A stretch of 64,000 bases of DNA from Chitinophagales bacterium (lineage in GTDB: Bacteria; Bacteroidota; Bacteroidia; Chitinophagales; Saprospiraceae), in contig JAAFJY010000002.1 of NCBI GenBank assembly GCA_013299105.1, forward strand, positions 124,001 to 188,000, written 5' to 3'. Every line of letters starts with the position of its first letter. Position 1 is the first letter of the stretch. Shown here piece by piece: positions 43,787 to 51,086 of this stretch. A program made the translations under genes and the position numbers. Under the pieces are notes generated by a model, which worked only from the letters and a program-made list of their open reading frames with translations, had not been told where the DNA came from and did not search any database.

Positions 43787-46714
43787 TTAAAAACTAGAGA
43801 TTTCGCGGATCAAGGCCAAAAGATCGGCGTTGGGTTGTAGCATTTTTTCGCAGATTGCAAGTTTTCGTTGATACAAGGGGTTTCTGGTTTTTTGGTATAA
43901 GGCTGCGAAAATTTGAATGGATTCATTGACGGCATTATCTGCTTTTTCTTGTCCTATGACCTGTTTAAACCCATTGTAGACTGCGGTTGATTCAGCATAT
44001 TCCGAAACAAAACTCACGTTCTGTGGATTGTCGACAAAAAGCGCTTTTTCCAGTAAATAATATTGTTCAAAAAATCGCAAAGCCTGCTCGATATTATTCA
44101 AGACGCTATGTATAGAGCCCAGTTTGGAATACGAAAGGGCCAAGCCATTTTTAAATTCCACATTTTGCGGATAGTCTTCGTAGAGTTGTTTTTCTAGTTG
44201 ATTAAATTGTTCAAAAAACAACAAACTTTGCTCAAGATTACCTAGCTCAAGGTGGCAAACTCCTAGGAATTGGTACGAAGCGGCCAAACCGCTTTTGATG
44301 GAAATATCTTGAGGATAGGTATCATAAAGCTCTTGTTCTAAAATATTAAAATATTCAAAACAGCTCAAAGCGACCTTGAGATCGTCCAATACTCTGTGAG
44401 TATGCCCAAGATATTGGTATGAAATAGCGAAATTTTTTTTGAATTTCACATTTTGTGGATAAATATCATAAAGTTCTTTTTCAAGATTATTGAATTTTTC
44501 AAAGTAATACAAAGCTTCTAAAAGATTTTCCAATTCCATATGGGTGGAGCCTAGTTTTCCATAGGAAATTGCCAACCCATATTTGAAATCTAAATTTTGT
44601 GGATAGGTTTCGTAGAGCTCTCTTCGTACGGTTGACATTGATTCATAATTTTGCAAAGTAGTCTGAATGTCGCCGAACGCTCTATGAATATTTCCAAGAT
44701 ATTGATATGAAATGGCCAAGTTGTCTTTGAAATTAACATTTTGAGGGTATGCCTCGTAGAGTTGTTTAGACAAATCATGTTTGAGTTCAAAAAATCGCAG
44801 AGCCTTTTCCAAATTACCCAGCTTGATGTGTGTAGAACCGAGTTTTTCATACGAAATGGCCAATCCATGTTTGAATTCCACATTTAGCGGATATGCTTCG
44901 TAGCGTTCTTCAAAAAACTGAGTTTCGTCTTCAAAAAAGCGCAAAGCCTGCTCAAGGTTTCCTAGGTCGCGGTGGGTAGAGCCCAGTCTTTCATACGAAA
45001 TGGCCAAGTTAGAGGTGTTATTGGTTGCTTTTGCCATCTCCCCCATCAATTCTCCCGATTCGAGGGCCCTGCTCAAGTTACCAGTAGCAGTAAAAAAAAA
45101 CCAAAGCTTATCGTACAAAACAATCAAGTCATCATTTTGAGCCTTCAAATTAGCAATCAAGTCAGCTACCAAAGCGGCATAAGACCCTGCGGCCTCAATA
45201 TTTTTAGGTTGGGAGCCCTCACGTTCCAACAACTCATCCAAAAACTCCACCATCCCTTCTCCCCACTCCCAAAGCCGCTCCCGGTTTTTTTGCAACACAA
45301 TTTTCTGCACTACCGGGCTACAGCGGTAGGCTTGGTTAGCAGTGATCAGCCAGCCTTTTTGCACCAGGGTGTCGAGTGGTTTTTTCAAATCGCGGGCGCT
45401 CAGGCCCAGCAAGGGAGCTAGTAACAATAAGGTGTGGTTTTCGGCGGGCAGCAGGCAAAACTGGGTCAGGATTTTGTTTTGGTTTTCATCCAGGGTGTTC
45501 AGGTTGTAAAGGGCGGCAATCACCTCGTCGCTGCTCTCGGCTTGGATCTTTACGTTGTGGGTATAGGTGGTTTGGATGTTGAAACTGTCCTCGCCCAAAA
45601 ACAAGCCCTCGCCCTCCAGTTTTTTCAGCAAATCGGCCAAAGTCAGGCCAAGGGCGGCCATCTCGGCCAGGTTTTTGCTGAAAATTTCGATGCAGAGGGT
45701 GTTGTAGCCGATGGCCTGCATAAAACGATGGAGCAGGGCCTCGTAGATTGGGCCACCCTCCGTGTTGTAGTGCCGTTCAAAAAGCTGCCGGGCCTGGGCC
45801 GGGGGCAGGCTTTTGATGGGGTACTCTTGCGCAGCGTCGGGCATGACCTTGGCGCAGCGCGAGGTGAAGAGCACCTGCCAGCCCAGGCCCTGCATTTGGG
45901 CCAGGAAGGATTTGATTTCGGCTTCTTCATTGGCATTGTCCAGCACCAGCAGGCTGGGTTTTTGCAGGTTGGCCAGGGCGGTTTTGAGTACCTGGGCTTG
46001 TTGGGCGGGCTGGCCAGCGGTGGCGTTGATGGCGTCTTGCAAGTCGAGCGGCTGGGTCAATTGCTCGACCATGCTGCTCAGGATGCCGCGCTCGCAGTAC
46101 AGCCAGGCCAGGTGTTGGTAGGCGGCCTCGTGCTTTTGCCAGTAGCGGGCGGCCAGGGTGGTTTTGCCCATGCCGCCTTCGCTGTTGACCAGGGCCAGGG
46201 CTTCGCTGCCCGCGCCCAGGCGGGCGTGGATCTCGGCCAGCTCTTGTTCGCGGCCCAAAAAGCCAGTGGGCACCGAGGCGGTAGGGGCGGCGAGGATGCG
46301 GGGGATTTTTTTGGAGCCGTATTGGTAGTAGTTGTTGGTGGTTTTATTGTCACCCTGGTGAAAATTGCCGCCAACATTGGCCTGACCAGCAAAAACATTT
46401 TTGCTGTTTTTGATCCGAATCGCTTCCTCATCCAATTCTTTGCGGACGGTGCTCGGCTGCTGGTCCCCATGTGCTTCGATGTCGTCCAGCAGCAGGAGCA
46501 GGGCGTGGCGAATCTCATTTTCGGCCACGCTGGCATCTTCGCGGTTCACGAGGCCCTGGTGTACGAGGTGGATGGCAGCGCGGTGTCGTCCGGCAATTTG
46601 CAGGGCTTCGCGCAGGCGGGGGCTGTGCTCAAGCAGGGTTTTGAGCTGGGCGAGGGCCTCGTCGAGTTGGTTGTCGCCTAGCAATTCGCGGATGGGATCC
46701 AGGGCTGGGTGCAT
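43787..46714 (-). CDS. STAND NTPase: EAD11-like domain, NB-ARC, TPR repeats
   Basis: A 975-residue signalling ATPase. Residues 1-85 resemble effector-associated domain 11 (LGDNQLDEALAQLKTLLEHS, ENEIRHALLLLLDDIEAHG). A linker GQANVGGNFHQGDNKTTNNY follows. The NB-ARC core has Walker A (NSEGGMGKTTLAARY, about 182), Walker B (PSLLVLDNANEE, about 256) and sensor LFTSRCAKV. Residues about 405-520 are a winged-helix-like part. From about 570 to 940 eight degenerate TPR units of about 50 residues occur (LAISYEKLGSTHIKLGNLEK and relatives). Such proteins bind a trigger through the repeats, oligomerise, and recruit effectors through the EAD. No EAD-bearing effector is in the window. Defence is inference. 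Confidence 0.85.
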   Translation of the reverse strand: MHPALDPIRELLGDNQLDEALAQLKTLLEHSPRLREALQIAGRHRAAIHLVHQGLVNREDASVAENEIRHALLLLLDDIEAHGDQQPSTVRKELDEEAIRIKNSKNVFAGQANVGGNFHQGDNKTTNNYYQYGSKKIPRILAAPTASVPTGFLGREQELAEIHARLGAGSEALALVNSEGGMGKTTLAARYWQKHEAAYQHLAWLYCERGILSSMVEQLTQPLDLQDAINATAGQPAQQAQVLKTALANLQKPSLLVLDNANEEAEIKSFLAQMQGLGWQVLFTSRCAKVMPDAAQEYPIKSLPPAQARQLFERHYNTEGGPIYEALLHRFMQAIGYNTLCIEIFSKNLAEMAALGLTLADLLKKLEGEGLFLGEDSFNIQTTYTHNVKIQAESSDEVIAALYNLNTLDENQNKILTQFCLLPAENHTLLLLAPLLGLSARDLKKPLDTLVQKGWLITANQAYRCSPVVQKIVLQKNRERLWEWGEGMVEFLDELLEREGSQPKNIEAAGSYAALVADLIANLKAQNDDLIVLYDKLWFFFTATGNLSRALESGELMGEMAKATNNTSNLAISYERLGSTHRDLGNLEQALRFFEDETQFFEERYEAYPLNVEFKHGLAISYEKLGSTHIKLGNLEKALRFFELKHDLSKQLYEAYPQNVNFKDNLAISYQYLGNIHRAFGDIQTTLQNYESMSTVRRELYETYPQNLDFKYGLAISYGKLGSTHMELENLLEALYYFEKFNNLEKELYDIYPQNVKFKKNFAISYQYLGHTHRVLDDLKVALSCFEYFNILEQELYDTYPQDISIKSGLAASYQFLGVCHLELGNLEQSLLFFEQFNQLEKQLYEDYPQNVEFKNGLALSYSKLGSIHSVLNNIEQALRFFEQYYLLEKALFVDNPQNVSFVSEYAESTAVYNGFKQVIGQEKADNAVNESIQIFAALYQKTRNPLYQRKLAICEKMLQPNADLLALIREISSF

Positions 46715-47046
46715 TGGGCTTGGGTTTGTTGGTAAAGGTAAGTTTTTTTTAATGGTTAATGGTTAGTTGTTAATTGTTAATGGTGGGCAACGAGGGGGGG
46801 ATTGGTGCGAGTGGACTCGCTGAGCGCGGGCTCTTTTGGCCCTTTTGTTGCTTTTGATTCCTTTTGTGTTTCAAAAAAAGCGCTTTTGCTTTTACACAAT
46901 AACTTTTGCGGTTTGGTATGTTCAGGTGAAAATATTGTTACGAACATGCAGGGTTGGTATTTGTTAGAATAAGAGCAAAAGATCTCCATTTTAATCAAGG
47001 TACGCATCTTGGAAACTAGATGAGCCTCAACTAAAAACTAATTTTC
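46715..47046. other. 332-base gap between the STAND and LRR genes
   Basis: Divergent promoters must lie here. Visible are a TTAATGGTTA/GTTAATTG short tandem repeat (46750-46786) and a perfect hairpin GCGAGT-GG-ACTCGC (46808-46821). No gene is seen; a 76-codon minus-strand frame is mostly repeat and homopolymer. Confidence 0.5.
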
Positions 47047-47706
47047 ATGAAAAATATCGCAAAATATTCACTGCTTGTCTTATCGGCTTTGACTTTTCTT
47101 TTTCAGGGGGCAAAAGCTCAAACTAAAGTAGATTCAAGCCTGTTAAACAAAGAATTCGTCAGTTTGGAAGAAGCCTTGAAGTCGCCTGAAAACGTTTTTA
47201 GGCTCAACCTAAGCAACCAGAATTTACAAGTACCTGATACCATTTGGTCGAAATTTTTAAACCTAGAGTACCTGAGCTTGAAAAACGACCACCTCAAGCA
47301 AATCCCCAACGGAATTGGCAACTTGAAAAACTTGAAAGTGCTTGATTTGAGTGGGAATGACTTCGAGGCGCTGCCCTCCAGTTTCAACAACTTAATCAAC
47401 CTGCAAGAGCTCTATTTGAATGATGAAAAATTCCTCCAATTTGAAAAAAGCATTCCCATTTTGAGCAAGTTGCCAAACCTGAAATCCCTTCACCTTGAAG
47501 GCGATGGCTTGCAAAAGTTGCCCAAAAACTTTGATATGTTGACACAAATAGAAACACTGTATCTCAACAACAACAAATTTAAGCGGGTGCCGAAGGGCAT
47601 AAATGCACTGAAAAATTTGAAGTATTTGGATGTCCACGACAATAAAGTCAAGCTTCCAACCCACGACAGCCAGAATGCAAGTCATGGGGTCAAAATCAGG
47701 TTTTAG
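47047..47706 (+). CDS. secreted leucine-rich repeat protein
   Basis: A 219-residue exported protein. Residues 1-24 are a signal peptide (YSLLVLSALTFLFQGAKAQ). Residues about 50-205 hold six to seven LRR units of 23 residues (LEYLSLKNDHLKQIPNGIGN, LKVLDLSGNDFEALPSSFNN, IETLYLNNNKFKRVPKGINA), of the LPxx-type shared with bacterial surface proteins. LRR folds bind proteins; the partner is unknown. It is divergent from the STAND gene and followed 62 bases later by a DUF998 membrane protein, which may be co-transcribed. Confidence 0.85.
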   Translation: MKNIAKYSLLVLSALTFLFQGAKAQTKVDSSLLNKEFVSLEEALKSPENVFRLNLSNQNLQVPDTIWSKFLNLEYLSLKNDHLKQIPNGIGNLKNLKVLDLSGNDFEALPSSFNNLINLQELYLNDEKFLQFEKSIPILSKLPNLKSLHLEGDGLQKLPKNFDMLTQIETLYLNNNKFKRVPKGINALKNLKYLDVHDNKVKLPTHDSQNASHGVKIRF

Positions 47707-47768
47707 AGCTTGGTTGAATTTTTTTTGGGCGAAATGCGGGTCGGGTAAGTTTTCACCAAACTTTTAAA

Positions 47769-48323
47769 ATGGACCTACTGAAAAGCAATTACCACATCAT
47801 TGGAACCGCACTTTTTGTGTTGGCCATAGTTGTGGCGCAGGTGTTTTCGAGCAACCATTACGATTGGACAAAAAATACAATTAGCGATTTGGGGGCGCAG
47901 GGTTACGAAAGGAAAATGATCATGCAGACCGGGTTTTTAGCCTTTGGACTGACCCTATCGGCAGGCATTTTATTGAATGGTTTGACTTGGCGAACAAGCC
48001 CGATTCTGGTTTATGCCTTGTGCGTGGGGTTGACGGGCATTTTTTGTACCAAACCATTCGTTGATGTTGAAACTTATTCATTGACTGAGGCGGCTACTCA
48101 TTCGGCATTGGCCCAAATTGCCGGATTTGCTTTTACCGCCGGGATTTTGGCGCAGCTTTTCTCGGCTTCGAGTATGCGCGAGAAATTTTTACACTTGGTG
48201 TTTTTTGTTTTGGTAATTGGATTTTCGGCTTCTTTCGGGCTCGTGAGCACGCACCGTGGCATTTTCCAAAGGCTGTTGTACCTGACAAGTTTCCTCTGGT
48301 TAATCAAATATTATAAACCTTGA
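47769..48323 (+). CDS. DUF998 family membrane protein
   Basis: A 184-residue polytopic protein with six hydrophobic segments (YHIIGTALFVLAIVVAQVFS, MQTGFLAFGLTLSAGILLNG, FLHLVFFVLVIGFSASFGLV). The YDWTKNTISDLGAQGYERK motif near the N-terminus is the DUF998 signature (N-x-x-S-D-L-G). Function is unknown. It follows the LRR gene closely and may be transcribed with it. Confidence 0.8.
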   Translation: MDLLKSNYHIIGTALFVLAIVVAQVFSSNHYDWTKNTISDLGAQGYERKMIMQTGFLAFGLTLSAGILLNGLTWRTSPILVYALCVGLTGIFCTKPFVDVETYSLTEAATHSALAQIAGFAFTAGILAQLFSASSMREKFLHLVFFVLVIGFSASFGLVSTHRGIFQRLLYLTSFLWLIKYYKP

Positions 48324-48686
48324 CGTGTACTTGCTGCGTTGGATTGCTGCGTTAAATTGCTGTGTCATCTTTTTTGAGTTGTGAGAAAACCCATTTTGAT
48401 GCTCAGCGTTGAGCGTGCTTCCCAGGGTGGTAGCATCAACAAAAGTGGGGAAAAACAAAAACTTCCAATGCTGAAAATAAGAAGATGTTTAAATTTAGGA
48501 TTGAAGTCAAAAATGAGCACATTTTTGTCCAGGCTTTTTAAAAAGGGTGGCGCAAAAAGCGGAGTTATGCAGCGCATAATGAGCATTTTTTGGAACGGCG
48601 TAAATCAAGACTTAGGCAGAGCCATTTTGGGCCAAACAAATTTTTTTAACCATCCTCTAAAATGCAAAATAGCGGTTCAAAACATC
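48324..48686. other. 363-base gap or 5' extension before the TIM-barrel gene
   Basis: The downstream frame is open from 48381 through this region, with candidate ATG codons at 48381 and 48579. The translated sequence has no signal peptide and no family character, so I treat it as leader. No hairpin or repeat stands out. Confidence 0.4.
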
Positions 48687-50633
48687 ATGCTCATTCATGT
48701 GGTGCTGTTGTTTATAGGATCAAAGGGGATTTCCCAATCTGCCAATCCCATTAATCAAAGTCCAGCAGAAGATGACTGGAGTTTGCCTGCTTATGTAAAA
48801 AAATCCGGTAATGCAGGTTTGTTTTGGGAATATACGTTCAAGGATGCTGATAATTTAATCTTGACTTGGAAACAACTGAATCCCGCAGAAGGCATATACA
48901 ATTGGGCGATATTAGATACCGCAGTCACGCTTAACATTCCATTTTTTCTAAGAATTTGGGCTTCTGATACCAGCCACGTCCCTAAATGGGTCAAAACAAA
49001 ATACCCTGATATGCCTGTGTTGCATTGGGGACGACCTGGAGAAACATACCCTGATTTATTGGGGAAAACCAGTCCCGGAAATTTTTATGCAATATGGAAC
49101 AAGGGCTTTGCACAAGAGTTTAAGGTATTTTTAAAAGCTTTTAAATCAAGGAATTATTTATCTAGTCCAAACCTGAAATTTATGTATGTTCCTGCGGCTT
49201 GGCGTTGGAATGAATGGGAATTGGGCCCAATGTTACAGGAGTTGTTGAATAAAGCACCAATTACCCCTGCAAACTTTGAATTGTGGTTCAAGGAGCATTT
49301 GAATGATTACGCTGATGCCTCTAATGGTTACCAATACAAAATGGTTTTTACGGGTTATGGCCGCATTGAAAATCCAATATATTATGCAGGAAAAGAACCC
49401 TGGTTTTTTAATTTGAACGACACCCTGAATGGCAGCAATGAGCTTACGGATTATGCAGTATCTATCGGAATGAGCGTTAGAGAAGGTGCCCAAGAGTATT
49501 TCAACTCCAGTAATGACCACTATTCCTGGGGGGCTCCCTCTAAGACCATCAACAACATCAACTACCAGTATATCAACGAAAAACATCCGCTGCACCTTGA
49601 TCCACGCAGAATAATAGGTACTGAAAATGAAGGATTTTGCAATCCAGCAATGTTAGGTGCTTGCAGTTATTATCATGTGAAAATGTCCACCTTGAAAGCC
49701 CTACAATTACGGGTAAATTGGCTCAATACCAACGACCGCCTAATCGCCTTTGATCCGAGCCTTTTTCAATATGCCCGTCTTACGATGAATAAAAATGTTT
49801 TCAATTCGCCCGATGCCTGGGTCAGCCTCAGGCAGACTTACGACCCATTTTTTAGCGCAAATCCTCCTAATCCTGTTTACAATTCTGCTCGATGGGTGCA
49901 TCGGGTCACATTACCTTATCGGAATTGGGAGAAATGGCTGTATCAAAGAGATGTAGCACCAAATGGAATGGTCAAACCTGTTTATCCGCTCAATTCTAAT
50001 TTTTGGTTTGATAGATTTAATTATGAAGCATTTGAAGCCATGCAGACAAATAAAGCGACAGGAAACAATTACATTTATTTTGAGGTGGATTCTGCTTTCA
50101 TATTTGGTGGTAGAAACCAAGTCGAGCTCAAAATAAGTTACCTGGATAACTTTAATGGCAACTGGTGGGTAGAGTACGATTCTAATGGCCCGGGTGTATA
50201 CAAACAATCTCAAAAAATAAGCAATAACAATACCAATCAATGGAAAACCGTAAGCATTGCACTGCCCGATGCGGGTTTTAGCAACCGTCAAAACGGGAAC
50301 ATGGATTTTAGAATTTTCAATGGAGGAGTCAATGACTTAAGTGTGCGTTTTGTGAGGCTAATCAAAATGAATAACCCTGTTACCAGCACGAATGAAGTAC
50401 CTTCTGCGCAAGAAAAGGTCAAGGTTTTCCCAAACCCTGCCAATTCTGTGTTAAATTTCGTGTCGGATGTTCCCATCAAAATGGTCACGGTGTTTGACAA
50501 GAATGGTCGACTCCTCTTTCATACCAACAAAAATCAAGTTTCAATAAGCGATTTATCGCCCGGATTGCACATCGCAGAAGTCATTACTGCTGACAATCAG
50601 ATCCTTAGAGTGAAATTTTTGAAGAGCAATTGA
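48687..50633 (+). CDS. T9SS-exported TIM-barrel (glycosidase-like) protein
   Basis: A protein of 648 residues if the ATG at 48687 is used, which starts a signal peptide (MLIHVVLLFIGSKGISQS). The frame is open back to 48381, but that part is basic, repeat-poor and lacks an export signal at its own N-terminus. The body has TIM-barrel glycosidase-like segments (LTWKQLNPAEGIYNWAILDT, FFLRIWASDTSHVPKWVKTK, RIIGTENEGFCNPAMLGACS) reminiscent of DUF4832/GH42-type proteins, then a beta-sandwich. The last 75 residues are a type A T9SS sorting domain (VKVFPNPANSVLNFVSDVPI). A cell-surface carbohydrate-active role is probable, enzymatic residues unassigned. Confidence 0.75.
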   Translation: MLIHVVLLFIGSKGISQSANPINQSPAEDDWSLPAYVKKSGNAGLFWEYTFKDADNLILTWKQLNPAEGIYNWAILDTAVTLNIPFFLRIWASDTSHVPKWVKTKYPDMPVLHWGRPGETYPDLLGKTSPGNFYAIWNKGFAQEFKVFLKAFKSRNYLSSPNLKFMYVPAAWRWNEWELGPMLQELLNKAPITPANFELWFKEHLNDYADASNGYQYKMVFTGYGRIENPIYYAGKEPWFFNLNDTLNGSNELTDYAVSIGMSVREGAQEYFNSSNDHYSWGAPSKTINNINYQYINEKHPLHLDPRRIIGTENEGFCNPAMLGACSYYHVKMSTLKALQLRVNWLNTNDRLIAFDPSLFQYARLTMNKNVFNSPDAWVSLRQTYDPFFSANPPNPVYNSARWVHRVTLPYRNWEKWLYQRDVAPNGMVKPVYPLNSNFWFDRFNYEAFEAMQTNKATGNNYIYFEVDSAFIFGGRNQVELKISYLDNFNGNWWVEYDSNGPGVYKQSQKISNNNTNQWKTVSIALPDAGFSNRQNGNMDFRIFNGGVNDLSVRFVRLIKMNNPVTSTNEVPSAQEKVKVFPNPANSVLNFVSDVPIKMVTVFDKNGRLLFHTNKNQVSISDLSPGLHIAEVITADNQILRVKFLKSN

Positions 50634-50943
50634 AAAAACGCGATAGCATTTCGCTGCCTGCCTTTGAAGTGTGAATAAAATTTAGCAGTTTTATTCGTGC
50701 TCATTTTGGCCCCAAAAGGGCACAGTGGCGACTGAATTATTTCTTCAAAGCCGTTCATGGTTTGCCCCGTAGAAAGGCTCCGATTTGGGTTTTCGTGGTG
50801 GTCAAAGTGGCGGTCAACGTCTTGCTGAAAGTCCGTGAAAATCCGTGCCATCTGTTTTGTCCGTGTTCCAATCGGAGCCCACGCAGCGGACCAAATTGCG
50901 CAGCGGCGGCTGATTTTCCCGTCTCATCTGGAGACTTGGGACG

Positions 50944-51002
50944 AGCGGTAAGCTTTACGTTTACCAAACTTTGGAAGTTTAGCAAACGCAAAGCTTACCG
51001 CT
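50944..51002. repeat. 28-bp-stem hairpin upstream of the FAD/Fe-S dehydrogenase
   Basis: AGCGGTAAGCTTTACGTTTA (start of the left arm, 50944-50971) pairs with the right arm 50975-51002 at 25 of 28 positions around a 3-base loop. It lies 84 bases before the dehydrogenase start. The remaining gap from 50634 shows ATCCGTG and GCGCAGCGG strings like those at the ends of family D, and no gene. Confidence 0.8.
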
Positions 51003-51086
51003 ACACACAGCTATATGATCATCTGACCTAAGCATAACCTATAACTAAAAAAAACTTACCTTTTCGCCCAAGAAAAAATTAAGCTG

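Noticed and set aside
44000-45010. tandem DNA repeat in the STAND gene
   Set aside because: The periodicity of about 150 bases reflects the TPR units of the protein, diverged at the DNA level, not a recent tandem repeat.
45434-46681. 415-codon plus-strand open frame
   Set aside because: Antisense to the NB-ARC region of the STAND gene; a by-product of the GC-rich codon use there.
48381-48686. N-terminal extension of the T9SS-exported TIM-barrel protein
   Set aside because: It would put about 100 basic residues before a clear signal peptide; an internal start at 48687 is more credible.
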